NCBI GenBank assembly: GCA_017445925.1
Contig: JAFSRW010000010.1
Location: forward strand, 1 to 63,328
Direction of reading: 5' to 3'
Origin: Bacteroidaceae bacterium
GTDB taxonomy: Bacteria > Bacteroidota > Bacteroidia > Bacteroidales > Bacteroidaceae
DNA: 63,328 nt
Position numbers and translations under genes: made by a program. This document shows positions 16,213 through 25,705 of this stretch, piece after piece. Every line of letters begins with the position of its first letter. The first letter of the stretch is position 1. The notes beneath the pieces are model-generated. The model saw only the letters and a program-made list of their open reading frames with translations. It ran no database searches and was not told where the DNA came from.

Positions 16213-17385
16213 ATGAAATCGAAATTACTATACCTATTTATATATATAGGGACGGTTCTTGGCTTCTCTGCATGCAGCGATGACGGACCTCTTGGCCCAG
16301 ATGGAGGAACATACGAGAGTGTTGCCATCATGTACTGGATGGGCGACAACAGTTTAAGCGCATGGGCAGAAGATGATATCAATGAACTTGTTCAAGGCAA
16401 GGATAACATACCAGCTAACAGCAAGATTATTATCTATGCCGACGAAGCAAATGCTTTCCCCGTAATCTACCAACTGGACGCAGAAAATGGGTTGCAAGTT
16501 TGGAAGCAATACACCCAGGAGGAAGACTGCACAGACTCGTTGACTCTCCTGAACAACCTCAAGACCATTGTCAAGAATTTCCCTGCCAAAAGCTACGGGC
16601 TCACCTTCGGAGCACATGGTTCCGGATGGGTGTGGCGACAGCGCAGAGCCTTGGGACCTGACAACAGCCATTCTGGCAATTACCTAAACGTTCCTACCTT
16701 ACGTGGCGTATTGGAGCATTTGCCTCACTTCAGTTATGTATTCTTTGATGTCTGTTTTATGCAATGCATAGAAGTGGCATACGAACTGCGTGATGTTACC
16801 GATTGGGTGATTGGCTCTCCTGCAGAGATTCCCAACCCAGGCGCTCCCTACCATATTATTGAAGAAGCCATGTGTAAGGGGGACGCACTAGGTATTGTGG
16901 AAGGATACGGCAACTATTATCCTGTCACATACAAAGGAGTATATTACAATGGGGCGCTTATCTCTGCTGCGAAATGCAGCGAGTTGGATAACCTTGCAAC
17001 CACAACTGCCAACTATATAAAAAATGTATTTGACAACCGTCAGACTATCTCCTATAACGAGACATGGAGTATTCAGAAGTATTCATCAGAATTCAGTTCT
17101 TACACCTTTTGTTACGACATGAACTCTGCCATGTATAACATTCTTTCTACAGAGGAATACAATCTATGGGTAGAGGGTTTCAACATAGCTGTCCCAATGC
17201 GTAAAGCAAATAGTGGAGAGTGGAAAGCCAACCATTGCAACAATCCCACCATATATGACCCTGACCATTTTGGTGGCATCTCCATGTACATTCCCCAAGA
17301 TGGCTCTAATGGCAACATAAAGAATGCAGAACTTCAACATTACCAATGGTACAAAGATGCCGGATGGGATCAAACTGGATGGTAA
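16213..17385 (+). CDS. clostripain-family (C11) cysteine peptidase lipoprotein
   Basis: 390 residues from the ATG at 16213, chosen because it begins a lipoprotein signal peptide (MKSKLLYLFI...GFSAC, lipid Cys21); a GTG 6 bp earlier lies in the promoter. C11 features: TLLNNLKTIVKNF, His135 in TFGAHGSGW and Cys181 in FFDVCFMQC, the expected His-Cys dyad. Arg-type specificity is typical of the family. Surface or periplasmic. First of three consecutive plus-strand peptidase genes, though separated from the next by a heptamer array. Confidence 0.88.
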   Translation: MKSKLLYLFIYIGTVLGFSACSDDGPLGPDGGTYESVAIMYWMGDNSLSAWAEDDINELVQGKDNIPANSKIIIYADEANAFPVIYQLDAENGLQVWKQYTQEEDCTDSLTLLNNLKTIVKNFPAKSYGLTFGAHGSGWVWRQRRALGPDNSHSGNYLNVPTLRGVLEHLPHFSYVFFDVCFMQCIEVAYELRDVTDWVIGSPAEIPNPGAPYHIIEEAMCKGDALGIVEGYGNYYPVTYKGVYYNGALISAAKCSELDNLATTTANYIKNVFDNRQTISYNETWSIQKYSSEFSSYTFCYDMNSAMYNILSTEEYNLWVEGFNIAVPMRKANSGEWKANHCNNPTIYDPDHFGGISMYIPQDGSNGNIKNAELQHYQWYKDAGWDQTGW

Positions 17386-17390
17386 ACCTT

Positions 17391-17432
17391 TATAATTCAT
17401 AATTCACAATTCATAATTCATAATTTATAATT
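17391..17432. repeat. heptamer array CATAATT/TATAATT
   Basis: Six 7-bp units in exact register, ending 5 nt before the pepP-type start codon. Confidence 0.9.
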
Positions 17433-17437
17433 TATCT

Positions 17438-18835
17438 ATGCTATTTGATAAACAAACATACGTACAACGCCGTTCCATACTGAAAGAACAGGTAGGTTCC
17501 GGCATCATTCTGTTGATGGGCAACAATGATTCGCCTTCCAACTATCCTGCTAACGCCTATCGCTTCCGTCAAGATAGTTCATTCCTGTACTACTTTGGGC
17601 AGCACAGAGAAGGTCTGGCTGGTATTATAGACATTGACAACAATCGTGAGTATCTGGTTGGAAATGATATCGACATTGAAGACATTGTATGGTTTGGAAG
17701 CGTTGACAGCGTAGCCGATATGGCTGCACAGAGCGGCGTAGCCAACACACTTACAATGGCTCAGATGGCAGACTTCCTGTCTCTGGCAAAAAAAGAAGGA
17801 CGAACCATTCACTTCCTGCCACCTTATCGTCATGATTTGATGATTCAACTCATGGACATGCTGGGTATACATCCCAGTCAGCAGCGCTCACAAGCTTCCG
17901 TTGCACTCATCAAGGCTATTGTAAACCAGCGTGCCGTTAAGACTCCTGAAGAGATTGCCGAGATTGAACGTGCCTGTGCCATTGGCTACGAGATGCACAC
18001 CACAGCCATGAAGATGTGCCGACCTGGTGTTACCGAACAGGAGATAAGCGGTCGAATCAGCGGTATTGCCAGCAGCAAAGGGTGTATGGTTTCATTCCAA
18101 AGCATTGTTAGCATGCATGGCGAAATTATGCACGGATACCCAAGTCCTCGCCCTTTGGAGGCTGGCCGTTTGTTACTGTGCGATGCAGGAGCCGAAACCA
18201 ACGAGAACTACTGTAGCGACAACACGCGTACCACTCCCATCAGCGGCAGATTTACACAACGCCAGAAAGAGATATACAGTATCGTAGAACAATGTCATGA
18301 CTATGCGCTCTCCCTTGCTGCACCTGGTGTTAAATGGTGGGATGTTCACTTTGGGGTTTGTCGTCTGATGACAGATAAGCTAAAGGAGTTGGGTCTTATG
18401 AAGGGCGATACAGAAGAAGCTGTCCAGGCTGGTGCGCATGCTATGTTTATGCCACACGGCTTAGGACACATGATGGGTATGGATGTGCATGATATGGAAG
18501 GTTTGGGACAGACTTACGTTGGTTTTGACGATGAAGTCAAGCCCAATCTGGAGCAGTTCGGAACTAATTGCCTGCGCTGTGGACGTCGTTTGCAGGAAGG
18601 TTTTGTAATGACCGACGAACCGGGTATCTATTTCATCCCTGCCCTTATTGACGACTGGAAGGCCAGCGGACATTGTGCCGAGTTCCTTAACTTCGACCTT
18701 CTGGAAACTTACAAGGACTTTGGTGGTATTCGCATCGAGGATGACATCCTTATCACTTCCGACGGATGCCGCTATCTGGGTAAGGACAGAATCCCATATC
18801 ATATAAATGAGGTAGAAGAATTTATCAACAAATAA
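17438..18835 (+). CDS. pepP: Xaa-Pro aminopeptidase (M24B)
   Basis: 465 residues. N-terminal creatinase-like domain up to about 170 and a pita-bread catalytic domain after. The five metal ligands are visible in their usual settings: Asp in CDAGAET, Asp in DNTRT, His in PHGLGHMMG, Glu in TDEPGIYF and Glu in GIRIEDD. Removes N-terminal residues before proline, dinuclear Mn enzyme, cytoplasmic. The C1 peptidase gene follows after 16 bp. Confidence 0.93.
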   Translation: MLFDKQTYVQRRSILKEQVGSGIILLMGNNDSPSNYPANAYRFRQDSSFLYYFGQHREGLAGIIDIDNNREYLVGNDIDIEDIVWFGSVDSVADMAAQSGVANTLTMAQMADFLSLAKKEGRTIHFLPPYRHDLMIQLMDMLGIHPSQQRSQASVALIKAIVNQRAVKTPEEIAEIERACAIGYEMHTTAMKMCRPGVTEQEISGRISGIASSKGCMVSFQSIVSMHGEIMHGYPSPRPLEAGRLLLCDAGAETNENYCSDNTRTTPISGRFTQRQKEIYSIVEQCHDYALSLAAPGVKWWDVHFGVCRLMTDKLKELGLMKGDTEEAVQAGAHAMFMPHGLGHMMGMDVHDMEGLGQTYVGFDDEVKPNLEQFGTNCLRCGRRLQEGFVMTDEPGIYFIPALIDDWKASGHCAEFLNFDLLETYKDFGGIRIEDDILITSDGCRYLGKDRIPYHINEVEEFINK

Positions 18836-18851
18836 AAACATTAATTCTAGT

Positions 18852-20075
18852 ATGAAAAAAATTTTCCTTATTGCTTTGGCAGCTTTCACGGTTATGCCTG
18901 CTGGAGCTAAAGACAAAGACAAGAAGAAAGAGGCAGACAAGGACAGCCTTATCTTCACCACAATTATTGCACATCCTGTAACAAGCATCAAGAACCAGAA
19001 CAGCAGTGGTACTTGCTGGGCATATTCCTCTCTGGCATTCCTGGAGAGTGAAGCCATCAAGAAACATCCTGAAATGAAGGACGACATAGACCTTTGTGAG
19101 TCTTTCCTCATTAGCAAGACTTACGTTGACCGTGCTGACAAGCATATCCGCACACATGGTGATGCCAGCTTCAGCCAAGGCGGTGCCTTTGAGGATGCCC
19201 TCTACTGCATGGAACACTATGGACTTATCCCTGAGGGTATTATGCCCTACCCCATTACCAACTATGGTGATTCACTCTTTAATTTCGGTTCACTCTTTCC
19301 ACCAATGGAGGCATACCTGAAGAGTATCGCTCCAAAAGGCGCAAAGAAAATTCTGCATAAGGGTTGGAAGCAAGCTTTGCAGGGCATGCTTGATGGTTAC
19401 TTTGGCACTTGTCCCACAGAATTTGAGTACAAGGGCAAGCGTTACACTCCCCAGTCCTTCGTTAAGGAATATCTTACCCTTGATCCTAACGACTATGTCA
19501 GCCTGACCAGCTATACACATCATCCTTATTATAGCACCTTCGCCCTCGAGATTGAGGACAACTGGCGTTGGGCAAGCAGCTACAACCTGCCTTTGGACGA
19601 GTTTATGCGTGTGATGTACGAAGCTGTAAAGAACGGTTGGACTTTTGCTTGGGGCGCTGATGTCAGCGAGGAAGGCTTCAGCCGTCGCAGCGGCAAAAAC
19701 AAGAGCGTAGCTATGGTACCCGACACTAAGTTCAAAGCCGGAGTTGGTAGCGACCAGGCTCGCTGGACTGGCGAGCAGGGCTCTGATAAGGTTGAGATAG
19801 TAAGCGCCAACGCAGAGAAGACTATTACTCCTGAAATGCGCCAAGAGGCTTACGACAACTGGGAAACAACTGATGACCACGGCATGCTAATCTATGGTTT
19901 GGCCAAGGATCAGTACGGCAAGGAGTACTTTATGATGAAGAACTCTTGGGGTGAAAGTGGTCCCTTCAAGGGTTTCTGGTACGTTAGCCAGCCATATGTT
20001 GCATACAAGACCATGAACATAGTCATCAACAAGAACGCAGTTCCTGCCGACATTCGCAAAAAACTCGGTTTCTAA
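18852..20075 (+). CDS. exported C1 (papain/bleomycin-hydrolase-like) peptidase
   Basis: 407 residues with a short signal peptide (MKKIFLIALAAFTVMPAGAK). Papain triad: Cys55 in SGTCWAYSS, His in DDHGMLIYG (about 343) and Asn in KNSWGESG (about 362). The insertion pattern matches C1B aminopeptidase C / bleomycin hydrolase, but the signal peptide argues for a periplasmic enzyme. The stop overlaps the convergent recQ stop by 4 bp, so there is no terminator between them. Confidence 0.9.
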   Translation: MKKIFLIALAAFTVMPAGAKDKDKKKEADKDSLIFTTIIAHPVTSIKNQNSSGTCWAYSSLAFLESEAIKKHPEMKDDIDLCESFLISKTYVDRADKHIRTHGDASFSQGGAFEDALYCMEHYGLIPEGIMPYPITNYGDSLFNFGSLFPPMEAYLKSIAPKGAKKILHKGWKQALQGMLDGYFGTCPTEFEYKGKRYTPQSFVKEYLTLDPNDYVSLTSYTHHPYYSTFALEIEDNWRWASSYNLPLDEFMRVMYEAVKNGWTFAWGADVSEEGFSRRSGKNKSVAMVPDTKFKAGVGSDQARWTGEQGSDKVEIVSANAEKTITPEMRQEAYDNWETTDDHGMLIYGLAKDQYGKEYFMMKNSWGESGPFKGFWYVSQPYVAYKTMNIVINKNAVPADIRKKLGF

Positions 20076-21970
20076 TTACCAGAAGCCAATCTGATAAAAG
20101 GTCCGTCCGCCACCAGTTCTTCCTTGGCACGCATGTAATCCAATGCCCAAGCAAGACTGTGCGGGCGGATTCCTTTTATGTCCAATTCTGAGATTTTGAT
20201 GGGGCCATTCTTTAACTGGCTGACAATTTTTTCCCTTATCTGCATATACTCCTGTTCTGTAATACCTGCTATATCTTCTTGTTCACAGACATCACAAATG
20301 CCGCAGCGATGCGTATTTTTTTCGCCAAAATAGCTAAGCAGCATACAACTCCTGCACTCCTCTGTATTGACACAATATGCCAGCAAAGCCTTCAAGCGGA
20401 ATTCATAAGCCTCCTTGCGCATCGTATAGATTTGATAAGGGAATCCTAACTCTTCCTTCATTACTCTGCGTTGCAAGAAAGTTATCAGAGGAACATGCTT
20501 ACGTGGTATATAATTCACCAACCCTCTGCGCGAAAGTTCTTTTAAATCCTGATAAATAATGTCCAAGCTCAAGCCAGTATCCCTACTTATCATATCCTCA
20601 TCTATAAACACCATGTCTATGAAGATGCCTCCATAACGGCGCAGCATAGCAAGGATTATTTGTTCTCCCTGACTGTCAAGCACACTAAACAACTGATTCC
20701 TTGTTGCATCAATACGCAACCTACTGGTACCCTCTTCGGCATCACGGTAGGCTATATAACCTGCTTTATCAAGGATATCAAGGGCGCTTGCCAACATCAG
20801 CGGATGATAATGAAAAGTAACACAGAAACGTTCCATATTAAACTCACGTGTTACATTCAGACCGTCACCAACGGCTAACTGCAGGAAACAGCACACATCT
20901 TCATATACTTTTCTCACAAAGTCCAAATCCGGAAAATGCTGCTTAATCCTACGTTTTGAGAGTTCCAACTCTTTACCGTCCATCACAATCACAGAAATAG
21001 CTGGCTTGCCGTCTCTTCCTGCACGACCTGCTTCCTGAAAATACTCTTCAATAGAGTCGGGCAAATCAACATGCACCACCAGTCTAACATCCGGCTTGTC
21101 TATTCCCATGCCAAAGGCATTTGTAGCAACCATTATACGATAGTCACCTCTCAACCAAGCTTCCTGTCGGGAGTCTTTCTCGCCAGGCTTTAACCCCGCA
21201 TGATAAAAAGTTGCCGAAAAACCATATTCCACCAATGTCTTAGACAAATCGTCACACTTCTGTCTGTTCCGAGTATATACAATACACGAGCCGTCGTATG
21301 TGTTCAGCAATTGGAGCAATCCCAAAATGGCAGCATCCGCATGAAGGACTTTATAGGCCAGATTGGGACGGAAGAAACTCATACGGAACACTTTTTCCTC
21401 TTTGAAGCCCAGATTCTTCTGTATATCCTTTGCTACCTCTGGAGTAGCCGTAGCAGTAAGAGCCAACATGGGGCAATCTGGCTTTACCTTTCGTACTTGA
21501 GCAATCTGCAAGTATGAAGGACGGAAATCATATCCCCACTGACAGATGCAATGCGCCTCGTCGACCGTTATGAAACTGATGTTCATGTGCCCCAGCTTCC
21601 TCAGAAAGAGCTCCGAGGAAAGCCGTTCTGGCGATATGTACAGAAACTTATATGCTCCGAAAACACTGTTCTCCAATACGACCAATGTTTGTTCGTGCGA
21701 CAGGCCCGAGTGCACACAAGCAGCTTTAATACCACGACTATTCAATGCCTCAACCTGATCCTTCATCAAGGCTATAAGAGGTGTGATTACCAGGCACATT
21801 CCAGGATTGGCAAGAGCAGGCACCTGAAAGGTAATACTCTTACCGCCACCAGTAGGCATAAGGCCAAGGGTGTCACGCCCGCTGCCAATACTCTCAATAA
21901 TATCACGCTGAATACTGCGGAAGTCGTCATACCCCCAGTATCTTTTTAGAATGGAGAGATAGGTGTCCAT
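20072..21970 (-). CDS. recQ: ATP-dependent DNA helicase RecQ
   Basis: 632 residues. Motif I TGGGKS, DEAH box VDEAHCICQWG, motif VI AGRAGRDG, then the zinc-binding cysteine cluster (ECRSCMLLSYF, HRCGICDVCE) and a C-terminal winged-helix region. There is no HRDC domain of usual length at the end. Unwinds recombination intermediates. Eleven bases separate it from recJ, its classical partner in RecF-pathway resection. Confidence 0.95.
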   Translation of the reverse strand: MDTYLSILKRYWGYDDFRSIQRDIIESIGSGRDTLGLMPTGGGKSITFQVPALANPGMCLVITPLIALMKDQVEALNSRGIKAACVHSGLSHEQTLVVLENSVFGAYKFLYISPERLSSELFLRKLGHMNISFITVDEAHCICQWGYDFRPSYLQIAQVRKVKPDCPMLALTATATPEVAKDIQKNLGFKEEKVFRMSFFRPNLAYKVLHADAAILGLLQLLNTYDGSCIVYTRNRQKCDDLSKTLVEYGFSATFYHAGLKPGEKDSRQEAWLRGDYRIMVATNAFGMGIDKPDVRLVVHVDLPDSIEEYFQEAGRAGRDGKPAISVIVMDGKELELSKRRIKQHFPDLDFVRKVYEDVCCFLQLAVGDGLNVTREFNMERFCVTFHYHPLMLASALDILDKAGYIAYRDAEEGTSRLRIDATRNQLFSVLDSQGEQIILAMLRRYGGIFIDMVFIDEDMISRDTGLSLDIIYQDLKELSRRGLVNYIPRKHVPLITFLQRRVMKEELGFPYQIYTMRKEAYEFRLKALLAYCVNTEECRSCMLLSYFGEKNTHRCGICDVCEQEDIAGITEQEYMQIREKIVSQLKNGPIKISELDIKGIRPHSLAWALDYMRAKEELVADGPFIRLASGN

Positions 21971-21981
21971 CTTGTTCTCTC

Positions 21982-23700
21982 TTACAAGGCTGGCTTAATG
22001 TCCTCTATCTGTAGCTGAACCTCGCCATGCTTGTGGCTGTTTTCCTCAAGTGTGTAAACTATATCAAAGGCCTGCTTGGTCTTAATATAACGTGCCTGAG
22101 AACTCTGACCAAAAGCAATACCATTCATAACCCTACTGCTCTTGCTGTCAACCAGTTCCAACTTAATATGCTCCTGCTCACGTCCCACAACTCTGCTGGT
22201 TCCATAATCATAAACCTGTTCTGTACAGAACATAGGCTTGGGATTCTCCGGACCATAAGGACTGAATCGCTTAAGATCAGAGAAGAAACGGTAATTCACA
22301 TCCTTAAAGTCGATTTTTGCCTCATACGTCAACACGGCATTTGTCTGCTCAGGCAAAATGTATTTGTCCACATACTCCTCGAACCTGCGCTTGAACTCCG
22401 GAACATTCTCCACCTTCATGCTCAGGCCGGCAGCATAGGTATGCCCGCCAAAGTTCTCCAGTAAATCCCTGCAACTGTCTATAGCACTGTACACATCAAA
22501 TCCTGCAACAGAACGAGCAGAACCTGTGACAATATCATCTGTACGAGTCAATACCACAGCGGGACGGAAATAGATTTCTGTAAGACGTGATGCCACTATA
22601 CCTATCACTCCCCTGTGCCATTCCTCATTATAAAGAACAATCGCCTTATGCTCATGCTGATGATCCAAGGAAGCTACAATATGATTGGCCTCCTCCGTCA
22701 TAGATTTATCCAAATCCTTGCGCAGCTCATTGTAATGATTGATAGTCTCAGCCTTCTCTTTTGCAGCCTTCGGATTTTTCTCTATCAGCAACGATACAGC
22801 TTCTTTTCCGTTCTGCATACGACCCGACGCGTTTATTCGCGGACCTATCTTAAAGATAATGTCGTTCAATGAAAGGTCTTTGCCGGTCAGACCACAGATA
22901 TCTATCAAGGCCTTTACACCCATGCTGGGACTCTGGTTTAACTGACGCAAGCCATGATAGGCAAGAATCCTATTCTCACCCATAATGGGAACAATGTCTG
23001 AAGCAATACTTATGGCACAGAGGTCAAGTAGCGGAATCAGATGACAAAATTCTATCCCGTTGTTAATGGCAAAACCCTGCATCAGCTTGAAACCTACACC
23101 ACAACCACACAAATCCTTGTATGGATAAGTACTGTCTTCTTTCTTGGCATTCAGAATAGCCACTGCAGGAGGAAGAACTGGGTCAGGAACATGATGATCG
23201 CATATAATAAAGTCAATGCCCAATTCCTTGGCATAAGTAATCTCATCTACAGCCTTAATACCGCAGTCAAGAACGATTACCAAACTGACACCTGTCTCAT
23301 GCGCATAGTCCACACCCTGACGAGAAACGCCATAACCTTCTTCGTTCCTGCTCGGAATATAATAGTCGAGATTTGAGTAATACTGCTGAAGGAATCTGTA
23401 AACCAAAGCAACTGCCGTGCAGCCATCCACATCATAATCGCCATATACAAGGATACGTTCTTTCTTTCCCAAAGCCTCGTTTAAGCGGTCTACAGCCTTC
23501 TGCATATCTTCAAACAGAAAGGGGTCCAGAAGATTGGTTAATTGGGGACGAAAGAACTTGCGAGCCTCATCCACCGTACGAATTCCTCTGTTCACAAGCA
23601 GAGTACCCATTACGGGGTTGATTCCTAAGCTTTCAGCAAGGTCTACAGCCGTACTCTTATCAGCTTCAGATGGCGCTTTATAATCCCAAATATAGCTCAT
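21982..23700 (-). CDS. recJ: single-strand-specific exonuclease RecJ
   Basis: 572 residues from the ATG at 23698-23700 (MSYIWDYK). A non-ATG extension 9 codons longer would overlap the promoter, so the internal ATG is preferred. DHH-family motifs: YGDYDVDGCTA, VLDCGIKA, ICDHHVPD; DHHA1 region with NFGGHTYAAGLSM; C-terminal OB-type domain. Degrades single-stranded DNA 5-prime to 3-prime. TAACTTTA lies 6 nt before the ATG. Confidence 0.95.
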   Translation of the reverse strand: MSYIWDYKAPSEADKSTAVDLAESLGINPVMGTLLVNRGIRTVDEARKFFRPQLTNLLDPFLFEDMQKAVDRLNEALGKKERILVYGDYDVDGCTAVALVYRFLQQYYSNLDYYIPSRNEEGYGVSRQGVDYAHETGVSLVIVLDCGIKAVDEITYAKELGIDFIICDHHVPDPVLPPAVAILNAKKEDSTYPYKDLCGCGVGFKLMQGFAINNGIEFCHLIPLLDLCAISIASDIVPIMGENRILAYHGLRQLNQSPSMGVKALIDICGLTGKDLSLNDIIFKIGPRINASGRMQNGKEAVSLLIEKNPKAAKEKAETINHYNELRKDLDKSMTEEANHIVASLDHQHEHKAIVLYNEEWHRGVIGIVASRLTEIYFRPAVVLTRTDDIVTGSARSVAGFDVYSAIDSCRDLLENFGGHTYAAGLSMKVENVPEFKRRFEEYVDKYILPEQTNAVLTYEAKIDFKDVNYRFFSDLKRFSPYGPENPKPMFCTEQVYDYGTSRVVGREQEHIKLELVDSKSSRVMNGIAFGQSSQARYIKTKQAFDIVYTLEENSHKHGEVQLQIEDIKPAL

Positions 23701-23750
23701 AGGGTGTAAAGTTACAACAAAAAACACACTTATCAGCTAAAACCAGGTAT

Positions 23751-24584
23751 TTATTGCATTTTTTTAACAATAGAACCATCTAAAAAGGATGGGTCGGCTC
23801 CCAAACGAAGCGCCTTTTGTGCATCAGCCTGTGCCAGTTTCTTCTTTTTCATGGCTTTGTAAAGTTGCGAACGCGAAACGTAGCAATCAGGATTCTCTGG
23901 TTCCAACTCAACGGCATGTTCTATATCAACCAGTGCCAACTCATACTGTTTGCGTTTGAGTAACATGCCGCCGCGCACCAAGTAAAATTCAGCATGTGAG
24001 GGAAAAAGTTGAACCAAGGCATCCAGTTGTTCCATTGCTTCACGAGGACGACGGTCCTTTTCATTCAATATAGCCAGCCCCAAACGAGCTTTCTCATTCA
24101 TCGGCTCAAGTTTGAGAAGACGGTCATAATCGGCACGTGAACGCTTGTAGTCACGACGCTGACTATACAGGAAAGCCCGGTAGAAGAGCGCCTCAGTCTG
24201 GTCGGGTTCCAAATTCAGCACCTCGGTATAATCAGCCATAGCACGATCCTGATTCTCCATGCGCATATAAAGTGCCGCCCGGCAGAGCAGTAGGCTGGTA
24301 GTTGTAGCAGAGATGGTAAGCCCCGACTTATACGAATCAAGCGCCTTCTGAAACTCTCCCCTACGCTCCTGAATGTTGCCTATATACTGATAAAGCAGAG
24401 CATTCGATTTTATCAACGGATCCACATCCATAGCCTCGCGGAAAGTAGCCTCTGCCTGCAGCAGGCTATCCTTCTGCAACTGCTCCAGTCCACGCTTCAC
24501 CAACTGCTGATAGCGTTGTGCATGGGCGGTAACGGGAACGATAACGTTAACGATAACGATAACGGCAAGGAAAAAATTTTTCAT
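23751..24584 (-). CDS. exported tetratricopeptide-repeat protein
   Basis: 277 residues: signal peptide followed by about six TPR units (34-residue pattern, e.g. ALFYRAFLYSQRRDYKRSRADYDRLLKLEP). A protein-interaction scaffold in the periplasm; partner unknown. The hydrophobic core of the signal peptide (VIVIVNVIVPVT) is encoded by a GTTATC/GTTAAC hexamer repeat. Confidence 0.85.
   Translation of the reverse strand: MKNFFLAVIVIVNVIVPVTAHAQRYQQLVKRGLEQLQKDSLLQAEATFREAMDVDPLIKSNALLYQYIGNIQERRGEFQKALDSYKSGLTISATTTSLLLCRAALYMRMENQDRAMADYTEVLNLEPDQTEALFYRAFLYSQRRDYKRSRADYDRLLKLEPMNEKARLGLAILNEKDRRPREAMEQLDALVQLFPSHAEFYLVRGGMLLKRKQYELALVDIEHAVELEPENPDCYVSRSQLYKAMKKKKLAQADAQKALRLGADPSFLDGSIVKKMQ
24530..24567. 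repeat. GATAAC/GTTAAC hexamer repeat inside TPR signal peptide
   Basis: Six or so 6-bp units of the GTTATC/GTTAAC type (minus strand) lie in frame and code for the Val/Ile signal-peptide core. Similar hexamers occur at 12925-12953. Confidence 0.85.
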
Positions 24585-24596
24585 ATCAATAACAGA

Positions 24597-24640
24597 AAGC
24601 CCCTCCCCGTAATGGGGAGGGGTTAGGGGAGAGGGTCTTT
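24597..24640. repeat. solo palindromic repeat copy
   Basis: CCCCTCCCC-gtaat-GGGGAGGGG palindrome followed by the tail ending GAGAGGGTC. Single copy between leuB and the TPR gene; the tail points toward leuB. Confidence 0.85.
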
Positions 24641-24643
24641 GTT

Positions 24644-25705
24644 TTACTTATTCTTAATATAGTCTACAATCCACTTACCAACTTCCTTAGTGCCATACTT
24701 AGCGCCACCCTCTACCTGAATCTCAGGCGTACGAACATTCTGGTTGAGAGAAGCATTAACAGCCTCACGGATAAGAGCACCTTCAGCCTTCAAACCGAAA
24801 TACTCATACAGCATAGCCACACTCAGAATCTGAGCAAGGGGGTTGGCAATATTCAAGCCCTTTCCCTGAGGCCATGAGCCGTGAATGGGTTCAAATACGG
24901 GCGTGTGCTCACCTGTTGAAGCGCTGGGAAGCAAACCCATAGAGCCGGTGATACAAGAGCCCTCGTCGGTAAGGATATCACCAAAGGTGTTCTCTGTTAC
25001 CATAACATCAAAGAACTTGGGATCCTGAATCATACGCATGGCAGCATTATCCACGTACATGAAGTCGGTCTCCACATCGGGATACTCTAACATCACCTCC
25101 TGTGCTACCTTACGCCACAGACGACTGCTGGCCAAGACATTTGCCTTGTCCACCACAGTCAGGTGCTTACGACGCTGACGTGCATACTGATAAGCTACGC
25201 GCAGGATGCGCTCTACCTCGGGACGACTGTAGAAGTTGGTATCGTATGCCTCTTCGGTACCCTCTTTCTTCTCACCGAAATACATTCCACCGGTAAGTTC
25301 ACGGATGCAGATAAAGTCAGCACCACGTACCAACTCATCCTTCAAGGGAGACTTGTGTACGAGGCAGTCGAAAGTTTCTACAGGACGGATATTGGCAAAA
25401 AGGCCTAACTTCTTACGCATAGCAAGGAGACCCTGCTCAGGGCGCACCTTGGCAGTTGGGTTATTATCGAACTTCGGGTCACCAACGCTGGCAAAAAGCA
25501 CAGCATCAGCTTCCATACAAGTCTGAAAAGTTTCCTCGGGAAAAGGATCACCAACCTCATCAATAGCATGGGCACCGCAAAGAGCTTCCTTGTAAGATAC
25601 CTCGTGTCCAAACTTCTCGGCTATGGCACTGGTTACAGCCACGCCCTGCTCCATAATCTCTGGTCCGATGCCGTCACCGGCCAGAACTGCAATCTTAAGC
25701 TTCAT
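24644..25705 (-). CDS. leuB: 3-isopropylmalate dehydrogenase
   Basis: 353 residues, normal length. Begins [15 protein letters not shown]; the metal/NAD signature is visible as [18 protein letters not shown] and the substrate arginines in [22 protein letters not shown]. Oxidative decarboxylation of 3-isopropylmalate in leucine synthesis. The start overlaps the preceding synthase-like gene by 11 bp, so the two are translationally linked. Confidence 0.96.
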   Translation of the reverse strand: MKLKIAVLAGDGIGPEIMEQGVAVTSAIAEKFGHEVSYKEALCGAHAIDEVGDPFPEETFQTCMEADAVLFASVGDPKFDNNPTAKVRPEQGLLAMRKKLGLFANIRPVETFDCLVHKSPLKDELVRGADFICIRELTGGMYFGEKKEGTEEAYDTNFYSRPEVERILRVAYQYARQRRKHLTVVDKANVLASSRLWRKVAQEVMLEYPDVETDFMYVDNAAMRMIQDPKFFDVMVTENTFGDILTDEGSCITGSMGLLPSASTGEHTPVFEPIHGSWPQGKGLNIANPLAQILSVAMLYEYFGLKAEGALIREAVNASLNQNVRTPEIQVEGGAKYGTKEVGKWIVDYIKNK

